Made by a program: the position numbers and the translations under genes. The notes below the pieces were generated by a model, which saw nothing but the letters and a program-made list of their open reading frames with translations, was not told the origin of the DNA and ran no database searches. A stretch of 64,000 nucleotides of DNA from Neisseria chenwenguii (GTDB lineage Bacteria; Pseudomonadota; Gammaproteobacteria; Burkholderiales; Neisseriaceae): the NCBI RefSeq assembly GCF_002216145.1, contig NZ_CP022278.1, positions 1,178,001 to 1,242,000 on the forward strand. Direction: 5' to 3'. Every line of letters starts with the position of its first letter. Position 1 is the first letter of the stretch. Positions 1 to 8,117 of this stretch are shown piece after piece.

Positions 1-575
1 CCATCGAAGACCCGATTGAGTTTGTGCACCAAAGTAAAAAATCGCTGGTCAACCAACGCGAGCTGCACCAACACACCCACAGTTTCGCCAATGCGCTGCG
101 CTCTGCGCTGCGTGAAGACCCGGACGTGATTCTGGTGGGCGAGATGCGCGACCCGGAAACCATCGGCCTTGCGCTGACCGCCGCCGAAACCGGCCACCTG
201 GTGTTCGGTACGCTGCACACCACCGGCGCGGCGAAAACGGTTGACCGTATTGTGGACGTGTTCCCCGCCGGCGAAAAAGAAATGGTGCGATCCATGCTGT
301 CGGAATCGCTGCGCGCGGTGATTTCGCAAACCCTGCTGAAAACCGCCAACGGTAACAGCCGCGTCGCCGCCCACGAAATTTTGATTTCCACCCCCGCCGT
401 GCGCAACCTGATCCGCGAAAACAAAATCGCTCAGATCAACTCCGCGCTGCAAACCGGCCAGGCACACGGCATGCAGACGCTCGACCAGGCGCTCCAGCAG
501 CTTTTGCGCCAAGGCAGCATCAGCGCCGAAGTGGCGCGCAGCAAAGCGCAAAACGTGGAAAGCATGATCGGTTAA
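1..575 (+). CDS. pilT: Type IV pilus retraction ATPase PilT (5' end outside window)
   Basis: C-terminal half of the hexameric ATPase that depolymerises type IV pili, giving twitching motility and DNA uptake. The frame is open from base 3, so the N-terminal PAS-like domain and Walker A lie upstream of the window. Visible are the IEDPIEFVH acidic box, the Walker B stretch (DPDVILVGEMRD) and the His box (GHLVFGTLHTTGA), followed by the family's C-terminal helix bundle with the AIRNLIRE-like segment seen here as VRNLIRENK. pilU follows 57 bp downstream on the same strand, the usual pilT-pilU order. An AG-DUS starts directly after the stop codon. Identification is near certain. Confidence 0.96.
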   Translation, partial: IEDPIEFVHQSKKSLVNQRELHQHTHSFANALRSALREDPDVILVGEMRDPETIGLALTAAETGHLVFGTLHTTGAAKTVDRIVDVFPAGEKEMVRSMLSESLRAVISQTLLKTANGNSRVAAHEILISTPAVRNLIRENKIAQINSALQTGQAHGMQTLDQALQQLLRQGSISAEVARSKAQNVESMIG

Positions 576-631
576 GGCCGTCTGAAAAAACCAACCCCAC
601 CGTTTTACCCTTTTCATTACGGAAAACAAAA

Positions 632-1861
632 ATGAGCGACAACAATCCCTTACACGACTTACTCTCGGACATGGTGCAGACCTACGCGCAGAAAAACAAC
701 CCGCGCATTCCGACCCCCGCCGAAATCGGCACCCACCTCCACCCCATTCTCGACCGCATGTGTTCCGAAGCCGAAACCCGCGGCGCATCGGATATTTTCA
801 TCACCGCAGGTTTCCCGCCGGCGATGAAAATCAGCGGCGAACTTTCTCCCATACCCCACAAAGCGCTGACCGGCAAAGAAACTGCGGAAATCGTCGAATC
901 CACCATGAATCCCGACCAGCTCGAAGCCTTCAACCGCGAATGGGAACTGAACTACTCCGTGCAATCGCGCAGCAACACCCGTTACCGTGTCAACGCCTAC
1001 CACGAGCAAGGCCGCGTCGGCATGGTGTTGCGCCGCATCAACCAGCAGATTCCCGAAATCGAAGATTTGGGGCTGCCCAGCAAACTCAAAGAACTCGCCC
1101 TCGCCCCGCGCGGCCTGCTGATTCTCGCCGGGCCGACCGGTTCGGGTAAATCGACCACCATGGCTTCGATGCTCAACTACCGCAACCACAAGCTCGCCGG
1201 CCACATCGTCACCATCGAAGACCCGATTGAGTTTATCTACCAGCCGCGCCGCAGCATCTTTACCCAGCGCGAAGTCGGCGTCGATACTTCCGACTGGAAA
1301 GTCGCCATCCAAAGCGCCATGCGCCAAGCACCCGACGTTGTCTGTATCGGCGAGGTGCGCAGCGAATCCAGCATGGAATACGCCATGCAGCTTGCGCAAA
1401 CCGGCCACTTGTGCGTCTTCACCATCCACGCCAACAACGCCACCCAGGCCATCGAGCGCATTCTCAACCTCTACCCCGAAGATCGCCGCAAACAGGTTTT
1501 GATGGACTTGGCGCTCAACCTGACCGGCATCATCGGCCAGCGTTTGGTGTTGAAGAAAAACCGCGCCCAGCGCACCGCCGCCATCGACCTGCTGATCAAC
1601 ACCCCCGCCATGCAGGATTTGATTTTCAACGGCGAACTGATGGACATCCCCAACCTGATGATCCGTTCGGGCGGCGACGGTATGCAGAGCTTCGACCAAA
1701 ACCTGTTCGACCTCTACGTCAAAGGTTACGTCGAATACGACGAAGCCATGCGCCAGGCCGATTCCGCCAACGACCTGCGCCTGCGCATCCAGCTTCATGA
1801 AGAAGGCGGCAACCCCGACCGCCTGTTTGACCGCATCAGCGATTTGAATCTGATGACTTAA
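632..1861 (+). CDS. pilU: PilT-dependent ATPase PilU
   Basis: 409-residue GspE/PilT-family ATPase that works with PilT in pilus retraction and modulates pilus functions. Walker A is GPTGSGKST at residues 167-175; the acidic box IEDPIEF, Walker B (APDVVCIGEVRSE) and His box (TGHLCVFTIHAN) follow in order. Compared with PilT it has an N-terminal extension of about 35 residues and a longer C-terminal tail ending NLMT, both typical of PilU. The ATG start lies after a GGAAAACAAAA stretch. It is probably co-transcribed with pilT and ends at the DUS hairpin at 1885. Confidence 0.95.
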   Translation: MSDNNPLHDLLSDMVQTYAQKNNPRIPTPAEIGTHLHPILDRMCSEAETRGASDIFITAGFPPAMKISGELSPIPHKALTGKETAEIVESTMNPDQLEAFNREWELNYSVQSRSNTRYRVNAYHEQGRVGMVLRRINQQIPEIEDLGLPSKLKELALAPRGLLILAGPTGSGKSTTMASMLNYRNHKLAGHIVTIEDPIEFIYQPRRSIFTQREVGVDTSDWKVAIQSAMRQAPDVVCIGEVRSESSMEYAMQLAQTGHLCVFTIHANNATQAIERILNLYPEDRRKQVLMDLALNLTGIIGQRLVLKKNRAQRTAAIDLLINTPAMQDLIFNGELMDIPNLMIRSGGDGMQSFDQNLFDLYVKGYVEYDEAMRQADSANDLRLRIQLHEEGGNPDRLFDRISDLNLMT

Positions 1862-1884
1862 CGCGCTTGGCGTTTGGGAACAGC

Positions 1885-1915
1885 AAAGGCCGTCTGAAAA
1901 TTCAGACGGCCTTTT
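1885..1915. terminator. DUS inverted-repeat terminator between pilU and the M16 gene
   Basis: AAAGGCCGTCTGAA and its inverted copy are separated by two bases and followed by T-rich sequence on both strands, so it can end transcription of both convergent genes. Confidence 0.85.
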
Positions 1916-1930
1916 GTTTGCCTTAAAAAC

Positions 1931-3235
1931 CTACTGCGCGCCCACCACCACAATATGCAGGTCGTCGAACTTCACGCGGCGTTGCCAGGCTTCTTTGACC
2001 TGCGCGGCGGTCAGTTGCGACACGGCTTGGGGGTAGGCTTCAAGGTAGTCGCTCGGCAGGTCGTGTACGCCGATCAGGCTCAGATAGCCGACCAGCTTGG
2101 CGTTGGAATCGAAACGCAGCGGGAAGCTGCCGATGATGTTGGCTTTGGCCTGCTGCAACTCGGCTTCGGTCGGGCCCTCGGCGATAAATTGTTCGATGAC
2201 TGTCTGCGCGTCGGCCAGCGCGGCTTGGGTGTTTTTCTTCTGGGTGGAGAACGACACGGTAAACGGCCCTTCTTCCGTGGTGGGGCTGAGGCTGCTGTTC
2301 ACGCCGTAGGTGTAGCCTTTGCTGTCGCGCAAAACTTTCATCAGACGGCTGTCGAAACCGCCGCCGCCGAGCACATAATTACCGGCCACCAGCGCGTAAT
2401 AATCGGGATCTTTGCGCTTGATCAGCGGCATGCCGAGGATAATCTGCGCCTGTTCGCCCGCAAACGGAATATTGATGCTGCGCGCGGTCTGTTTGGCCAC
2501 CGGCGGCATACTCAGGCTTGCACCGCTTTTGTCCGGCAGCCCTTTGAGTGCGTTTTTCGCCAAACGATCGGCCTGACGGCGGGAAACGTCGCCGACGATG
2601 GCCACCACGGCGTTGTCTTTGCCGTAACGGCTGCGGTGGAAGGCACGGATGTCGTTGAGGGTCACGCTTTTGATGCTGTCAACAGTCACGTTTGCGCTGT
2701 TGCCGTAGGGATGGTCGGGGTAGGCGAGTTTGGCAAACGCGCGGCCGGCGTTGTAATCCGGCGTGGTTTCCTGCTGCTGGAGCGCGGTTACGGCCTGCAT
2801 CTGGTTGCGCGCAAATACGTTCGGATCAAAACGCGGCTCGGTCACGGCTTCGTTGAGCAGGCGAACGGAACGGTGCAGGCTGCGCCATTTGCTCAGGCTG
2901 CGCAGGCCGGCGGAAGCGGTTTCCTTGTCGCTGCTGCTGGAAATCGCGGCGGCAACGTCGTTGGCCTTGGCGTGAAAGGCTTCCTCGTCGAGTTTTTTCG
3001 TTCCGCCCGTCAGCAGCGACGCGGCAAACTCGGCCACATGGCTTTTACCCGCGGGATTGAACACGCTACCCGCGCCCTTGAAGCTGACCTGCATATCGAC
3101 GATGGGATTTTCGTGCCGCTCGACCAAGAGAATCTGCGTGCCTTCCGCCGTTTTCCAGCGTTGGATGTTGACCGCGGATTCGGCGGCCAGCGGCAGGGCG
3201 AGAAGGAAGAGGGGAAGGAATTTTTTCGCGGTCAT
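1931..3235 (-). CDS. M16-family peptidase-like protein, non-catalytic partner, exported
   Basis: Periplasmic or envelope M16 (pitrilysin/insulinase-fold) protein of 434 residues. The N-terminus MTAKKFLPLFLLALPLAA is a signal peptide. The position of the zinc motif HxxEH reads HVAEFAASL, so the catalytic Glu/His are lost; this matches the inactive partner of bacterial two-subunit M16 proteases. The later DSKGYTYGV and R/Y region of the family is present. A longer reading from 3283 would translate a DUS and lacks a signal peptide, so 3235 is preferred. The catalytic paralogue is upstream at 3828 on the same strand, but 590 bp away with repeats in between. Substrate unknown. Confidence 0.85.
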   Translation of the reverse strand: MTAKKFLPLFLLALPLAAESAVNIQRWKTAEGTQILLVERHENPIVDMQVSFKGAGSVFNPAGKSHVAEFAASLLTGGTKKLDEEAFHAKANDVAAAISSSSDKETASAGLRSLSKWRSLHRSVRLLNEAVTEPRFDPNVFARNQMQAVTALQQQETTPDYNAGRAFAKLAYPDHPYGNSANVTVDSIKSVTLNDIRAFHRSRYGKDNAVVAIVGDVSRRQADRLAKNALKGLPDKSGASLSMPPVAKQTARSINIPFAGEQAQIILGMPLIKRKDPDYYALVAGNYVLGGGGFDSRLMKVLRDSKGYTYGVNSSLSPTTEEGPFTVSFSTQKKNTQAALADAQTVIEQFIAEGPTEAELQQAKANIIGSFPLRFDSNAKLVGYLSLIGVHDLPSDYLEAYPQAVSQLTAAQVKEAWQRRVKFDDLHIVVVGAQ

Positions 3236-3409
3236 GGGGGAGCTTTCTTCAAGGCCGTCTGAAATCCGGTGATCGCTGGGCAACGTCGAATCATTCAGAC
3301 GGCATGGGTGCGGGAAATGTTTCTTAGGGGTTTATGGGGAACGGCAAGGGGGCGGGTTTGTGCGGTTTACGTTTTTCAGACGGCCTGAGATTGATTTTCA
3401 AGGCGGCAG

Positions 3410-3570
3410 GTGCGGTTAGCCGCCTAAAAGCGGCGTAACCGTACGCTGCTATATCTGCAAACATCTGCCGCAAATGCCGTCTGAAAAATCAGGCGGCGGA
3501 TTCTGCGATTCGTACAATACGGTTGGTGCAGGTTTGTGCGGTTACGCCGCTTTTAGGCGGCTAACCGCAC
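3410..3570. repeat. BIME-like inverted repeat, family C copy 1
   Basis: Two 35-bp arms (3410-3444 and 3536-3570) are inverted copies differing at one position. Each arm is itself an imperfect palindrome of the form GGTTAGCCGCC-TAAAA-GGCGTAACC. The same family recurs at 29866-30005. The outer feet are GCAG and TTAC, degenerate versions of the GTAG/CTAC feet of the other copy. Confidence 0.8.
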
Positions 3571-3642
3571 TTACGGCTTACTTTACAAACGGTTAATAAC
3601 AAGCAATATCTTATTTTAAAATAAGTTTCAGAAATTCGGGCG

Positions 3643-3664
3643 TGGATTCCCGCCTGCACGGGAA
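3643..3664. repeat. dRS3-like element
   Basis: ATTCCCGCCTGCACGGGAAC fits the neisserial dRS3 pattern ATTCCC-N8-GGGAAT except for the last base. An exact copy is at 31733. Confidence 0.6.
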
Positions 3665-3827
3665 CGACGTCCGTGAAATTTCGCTTGCCGAAGCGCTTGT
3701 ACGGAACGTAGCCGAAGTTTCAGACGGCATCTAAACGCCATTTAAAGGCCGTCTGAAAACTCCCACCGCAAATCCCCCCACGTCCCGCCGGCAAATCCTT
3801 ACTAAGACAGATGCCGTCTGAAACAGT

Positions 3828-5156
3828 TCACTTTTTCGCCGGTGCTGCCGCAGCCGCCGGTTTGACGACGACCACGCTCGAGCGGCTGTCGGTCAGGAGT
3901 TTGGCGGCTTCCTGCACGTCTTCCGCGCTGACTTTCTGCAAACGGCGGCGGATTTCGGCTTCGTCGCTGTACCGGAAACCGCGCGTTTCCAGCTGTCCCA
4001 TCAGCGAGGCTTGGGAAACGATGGAATCGCGGGCGTAGATTTCGGAGGATTCGGCGATGTTTTTCACGCGCTTGAGCTCTTCGCTGCTGATGCCGTTGTC
4101 GGCGATGTCTTTGATTTCGGCGCGCATTTGCGCGAGCAGGGTTTGCGAGGAAACGCCGTTGTTGGGCATGGCGGTGAGGGTAAACAGCGGCATTTCGCGG
4201 CTGAGGATATCGTAGCCCGCACCCGCGCTCAAGGCGATTTGTTTGCCGCGCACGAGGTTTTTGTCGAGGCGGCTGGAAGAATTGCCGGCGAGAATGTCGG
4301 AAAGCACGTCAAGCGCATAGGGCATTTTGTCGTCGGTTCTCCGCAGCGCGGGCACGCGGTACGACAGTGCAATCAGTGGCTGGCGGGTTACTGCGGAAGT
4401 GGTTTCCGCGCTCACGGGCGCGCGTTCTGCCGCTTCGTTGATCTGATTGCGCGGCGGCTGGTTTTTGGCGGGAATACTGCCGAACAGCCGTGCGGCGGTT
4501 TGCAGCGTGCGCTTGGCATCCACATCGCCGACGATGACCAAAGTCGCATTGTTCGGCGCGTAATAGCGTTGGTACCAAGCGCGCAAATCCTCGGCTTTGA
4601 GCGTGTGCAGGTCGTTCATATAACCGATGACGGAAGCGCGCAGCGGCGCGGAAGTGAAGCTGTTGAGGTAGATGTGTTCCCACATTTTGCCGGCGGCGGA
4701 ATCTTCGGTGCGCTGGCGTCGCTCTTCGCGGATAACGCTCATTTCGTTGGTAAATTCTTTGTCGCTGAAATTGAGGTTCTGCATCCGGTCAGCCTCGAGC
4801 TTGAGGATTTCGGGCAGGTTCGCCGCGGCGATGTTTTCGTAATAAACCGTTTCGCTGCGGTTAGTGTAGGCGTTGAACTGCCCGCCCAGCGCAGCAACGC
4901 GGCGGCTGAATTCGCCCGAGGGTACGGTAGGCGTGCCTTTAAACATCATGTGTTCGAGCGCATGGCTCAACCCCGTTTTTCCCGGCTGTTCGTCCACGCT
5001 GCCGACTTTGTACCAAAGCTGGGAAACCGCCACCGGCGCGCGTTTGTCTTCTTTCACGATGACTTTCAGACCGTTGGGCAGCGTTTCCGAGAGCGTCTGC
5101 GTCCAAGCGGGTACGGTCAGGCAAACAAGCAGCGGGAAAAGGGATTTGCGTAACAT
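3828..5156 (-). CDS. M16-family zinc metallopeptidase, catalytic subunit, exported
   Basis: Active member of an M16 pair, 442 residues. It starts MLRKSLFPLLVCLTVPAWTQT, a signal peptide with cleavage near Ala-Trp-Thr-Gln. The zinc motif HALEH (HxxEH) is followed by MMFKGT, and the distal Glu lies in the region with SVIREERRQRTED, as in the family. The ATG at 5156 follows GGAAAG; a TTG four codons upstream is possible but less likely. The C-terminus is Ala/Pro/Lys-rich. It probably forms a heterodimer or functional pair with the inactive paralogue downstream (1931-3235). Physiological substrate unknown. Confidence 0.87.
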   Translation of the reverse strand: MLRKSLFPLLVCLTVPAWTQTLSETLPNGLKVIVKEDKRAPVAVSQLWYKVGSVDEQPGKTGLSHALEHMMFKGTPTVPSGEFSRRVAALGGQFNAYTNRSETVYYENIAAANLPEILKLEADRMQNLNFSDKEFTNEMSVIREERRQRTEDSAAGKMWEHIYLNSFTSAPLRASVIGYMNDLHTLKAEDLRAWYQRYYAPNNATLVIVGDVDAKRTLQTAARLFGSIPAKNQPPRNQINEAAERAPVSAETTSAVTRQPLIALSYRVPALRRTDDKMPYALDVLSDILAGNSSSRLDKNLVRGKQIALSAGAGYDILSREMPLFTLTAMPNNGVSSQTLLAQMRAEIKDIADNGISSEELKRVKNIAESSEIYARDSIVSQASLMGQLETRGFRYSDEAEIRRRLQKVSAEDVQEAAKLLTDSRSSVVVVKPAAAAAPAKK

Positions 5157-5215
5157 ATTGCTTTCCAAACAAGATTTGATTTTCTTTAATGATAACGGTT
5201 TGTGCCAGAATGATA

Positions 5216-5251
5216 AAGGCCGTCTGAAAAGATTTACTTTTCAGACGGCCT
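5216..5251. terminator. DUS hairpin downstream of the ABC permease
   Basis: AAAGGCCGTCTGAAAAG and its inverted copy flank GATTTA-like loop bases. It lies just past the stop of the minus-strand permease gene. Confidence 0.75.
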
Positions 5252-5280
5252 GCACCTGTCTGCTTCAAACAGGAAACCGC

Positions 5281-6036
5281 TCACTTCCGCAGTTTCCAGC
5301 CCGAAGCCAAAATCCACCATACGGCGGCGGCCAACACCAGCGTGGTGCCGCCGACCACGGCCAGCGATTGCAACGGCGGCACGTCGCTTGCGCCGAAAAA
5401 GCCGTAGCGGAAGCCGTCGATCATATAAAAAACGGGGTTGAAGCGGCTGACGCCCTGCCAAAACGGCGGCAGGCTGTGGATGGAATAAAACACACCCGAG
5501 AGAAAAGTCAGCGGCATGATAAGGAAGTTTTGGAACATCGCCAGTTGGTCGAATTTTTCCGCAGCAATACCCGCCAGCAGGCCGAACATACCCATAATCG
5601 CCGCGGCCAAAACGGCGAAAACGAGTATCCACAGCGGCTGAAACGGCATGGGCAGGCCGAACGGCGCGGTTACGGCAACCACGCCAGCGCCGACCATCAG
5701 CCCGCGTACCATAGACGCACCGATGTAGGCGGAAAAAAAAGCGGCGTTTGACAGCGGCGGCAGCAGGATAAACACGAGGTTGCCCGCAATCCGCGACTGA
5801 ATCAGGCTGCTGGATGCGTTGGCAAAGGCGTTTTGGGTCAGGCTCATCATGGCCAAGCCGGGAATCAGAAAGGCGTTGTAGGAAACGTCGGGCAGCGCTT
5901 CGATGTGGCGGCCGACGGCGTGGGAAAAAATCAGTTGGTAGAGCAGCGCAGTCAGCATCGGCGCGGCGACGGTTTGCAGCCCGACTTTCCAGAAGCGCAG
6001 GATTTCTTTTTTAAACAGGGTGTAAAAACCGGTCAT
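5281..6036 (-). CDS. ABC-2 type transporter permease, YadH-like
   Basis: 251-residue inner-membrane permease with six hydrophobic segments. It resembles E. coli YadH along its length: LYQLIFSHAVGR, FLIPGLAMMSL, the family signature LTFLSGVFYSIHSLPPFWQG and NPVFYMIDGFRYGFFG. Such permeases pair with a separate ATP-binding protein (YadG type), but none is adjacent: gnd is upstream and an M16 gene downstream. The start at 6036 has a good ribosome site (GAGGAAC); the reading from 6117 runs through a DUS and is rejected. Transported substrate unknown. Confidence 0.88.
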   Translation of the reverse strand: MTGFYTLFKKEILRFWKVGLQTVAAPMLTALLYQLIFSHAVGRHIEALPDVSYNAFLIPGLAMMSLTQNAFANASSSLIQSRIAGNLVFILLPPLSNAAFFSAYIGASMVRGLMVGAGVVAVTAPFGLPMPFQPLWILVFAVLAAAIMGMFGLLAGIAAEKFDQLAMFQNFLIMPLTFLSGVFYSIHSLPPFWQGVSRFNPVFYMIDGFRYGFFGASDVPPLQSLAVVGGTTLVLAAAVWWILASGWKLRK

Positions 6037-6205
6037 GGTGTGTTCCTCAGCATTTTGCTGTTTTTTGTTTTCATAAGGCCGTCTGAAAAATCCGGCAGGT
6101 AGCCAACTTCTTACCATATCACGACAGGAAACCTTTGCAAAATCGGATTGGGTTTGCTTTAAACGAAAACATGAAAATTACGGGGATTGGTTTAAAAATA
6201 CTGCA

Positions 6206-6236
6206 AAAAGGCCGTCTGAAAATTCAGACGGCCTTT
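6206..6236. terminator. DUS hairpin downstream of gnd
   Basis: AAAAGGCCGTCTGAA with an immediately adjacent inverted copy, just beyond the gnd stop codon. Confidence 0.8.
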
Positions 6237-6252
6237 GCGTATTCGGGCAGGA

Positions 6253-7701
6253 TTAAATATCGTAGGTGGTCGATGCGGTGTCGCCGCCTTTTCCTGTCCA
6301 GTTGGTGTGGAAAAACTCGCCACGCGGTTTGTCGGTGCGCTCGTAGGTGTGGGCACCGAAGTAGTCGCGTTGGGCTTGCAGCAAATTGGCAGGCAGGCGC
6401 TCGGTGGTGTAGCCGTCGAGGAAGGTGATGGCGGAAGCCATGCAGGGCATGGGAATGCCGCATTCAATGGCTTTGGCAACGACTTTTCGCCAGGCGGACA
6501 GGCAGTTTTCCAATACGCCTTTGAAGTAGGGGTCGGCACCGAGGAAGACCAAATCGGGATTGGCTTCGTAGGCATCGCGGATGTTGCCGAGGAAGGCGCT
6601 GCGGATGATGCAGCCTTCGCGCCACAATAGGGCAATGTTGCCGTAGTGGAGCGCCCAATCGTTGCTTTCGCCGGCTTCGCGGATCAGCATGAAGCCTTGT
6701 GCGTAAGAGATGATTTTGGAGGCCAGTAGGGCTTGGCGCAGGGCATCGACCCATTCGGCTTTGTCGCCGGAAACGGGGCTGACGGTTTTGCCGAACAGTT
6801 TGCCGGCTTCGACGCGCTGGTCTTTAAAGGCGGAAACGCAGCGGGCGAACACGGATTCGGAAATCAGGGTCAGCGGAATGCCCAAATCAAGGGCGTTGAT
6901 GCCGGTCCATTTGCCGGTGCCTTTCTGGCCGGCGGTATCGAGGATTTTTTCGACCAGCGGGTGACCGTCTGAATCTTTGTAACCGAGAATATCGGCTGTG
7001 ATTTCAATCAGATAGGAATCGAGCTCGGTTTTGTTCCACTCACTGAAGATGCGGTGCATTTCGTCGTAGGAAAGGCCGAGGCCGTCTTTCATGAATTGGT
7101 AGGCTTCGCAGATGAGCTGCATATCGCCGTATTCAATGCCGTTGTGCACCATTTTGACGAAGTGGCCGGCGCCGTCACGGCCGACCCAATCGCAACAGGG
7201 TTCGCCTTGCGGGGTTTTGGCGGCAATGGCTTGGAAAATGGGTTTGACTTCCGGCCACGCGCTTTCGTCACCGCCCGGCATGATGGACGGGCCGCGGCGT
7301 GCGCCTTCTTCGCCGCCGGAAACGCCGGCGCCGATAAAGCGGATGCCTTTTTCGGCGAGATAATGGGTGCGGCGGGTGGAATCGGGATAGTTGGCGTTAC
7401 CGCCGTCAATGATAATGTCGCCTTTATCCAGTAGGGGAACAAGCTGTTCGATAAATTCGTCCACGACGCTGCCTGCGCGTACCATCATCATGATTTTACG
7501 CGGTTTTTCCAGCTTATCGACCAAATCTTGCAGGGAATATGCGCCGATGATGCCGGTGCCTTTGGCTGCGCCGTTTAAGAAATCGTCCACTTTGGAAGTG
7601 GTGCGGTTGAACGCTACAACTTTGAAGCCGTGGTCGTTCATATTGAGAATCAGGTTTTGGCCCATGACGGCCAGGCCGATTACGCCGATGTCGCCTTTCA
7701 T
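6253..7701 (-). CDS. gnd: 6-phosphogluconate dehydrogenase, decarboxylating
   Basis: 482-residue enzyme of the oxidative pentose phosphate pathway converting 6-phosphogluconate and NADP+ to ribulose 5-phosphate, CO2 and NADPH. The N-terminal Rossmann motif is GVIGLAVMGQNL, the substrate loop IDGGNANYPDSTRR, the signature GVSGGEEGARRGPSIMPGG, and the catalytic Lys lies in HFVKMVHNGIEYGDMQ. Length and C-terminus (FHTNWTG) are typical. It is monocistronic, with a DUS hairpin behind and a 416-bp intergenic region in front. Confidence 0.97.
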   Translation of the reverse strand: MKGDIGVIGLAVMGQNLILNMNDHGFKVVAFNRTTSKVDDFLNGAAKGTGIIGAYSLQDLVDKLEKPRKIMMMVRAGSVVDEFIEQLVPLLDKGDIIIDGGNANYPDSTRRTHYLAEKGIRFIGAGVSGGEEGARRGPSIMPGGDESAWPEVKPIFQAIAAKTPQGEPCCDWVGRDGAGHFVKMVHNGIEYGDMQLICEAYQFMKDGLGLSYDEMHRIFSEWNKTELDSYLIEITADILGYKDSDGHPLVEKILDTAGQKGTGKWTGINALDLGIPLTLISESVFARCVSAFKDQRVEAGKLFGKTVSPVSGDKAEWVDALRQALLASKIISYAQGFMLIREAGESNDWALHYGNIALLWREGCIIRSAFLGNIRDAYEANPDLVFLGADPYFKGVLENCLSAWRKVVAKAIECGIPMPCMASAITFLDGYTTERLPANLLQAQRDYFGAHTYERTDKPRGEFFHTNWTGKGGDTASTTYDI

Positions 7702-8117
7702 TGCTTGCGAAGCTCCGTTTTTGGTTGTTTATGGCGTGATTTTAACCGATTTGAGATTGTTTCACACCTTTGCGTTTTGCCGTTTGCAAACTATTTGCAG
7801 GCCGTCTGAAAAAGTAGTCTTTATAAAAACTGAATTTAAATAATAAAAAGATTTTGATGTCGAGCAGGCGGTTTGGCTGTGGACAACTCAAATCCGCTTT
7901 ATTTTTCAGACGGCTATCCGATTTTTTAGCTCGGGATAAACTGCAGCGGCTGCTGTTGGCAAATGTGGATAAGTTTGCTTGGAACGGAATTTTTGGGGAT
8001 AAAACGGCTGGAAGTGCACAACTTTGCCGATTGTTTTTCAGCAGATTGGCAAGTTTGCGGTATAGTTTCACCGTTTACGGCTTGATGCCGTCTGAAAAAC
8101 CTTTTTAGGAGAACGCG
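7702..8117. other. Intergenic region between divergent gnd and ggt
   Basis: Carries several DUS copies and probably promoters for both genes. No supported small gene was seen; the open frames here are low-complexity shadows. Confidence 0.5.

Larger units (their letters stand above)
3284..3827. other. Repeat-rich intergenic region
   Basis: No gene seen. It holds several DUS copies, a large BIME-like inverted repeat (3410-3570) and a dRS3-like element near 3643. The sequence between the repeats is otherwise featureless. Confidence 0.6.

Noticed and set aside
659..3262. Long antisense frames opposite pilU and the first M16 gene
   Set aside because: Both sense genes are certain; the antisense products have the Val/Gly/Ala/Phe composition typical of shadows.
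7742..8108. Small frames in the gnd-ggt intergenic region
   Set aside because: Low-complexity sequence with DUS copies and no ribosome site.
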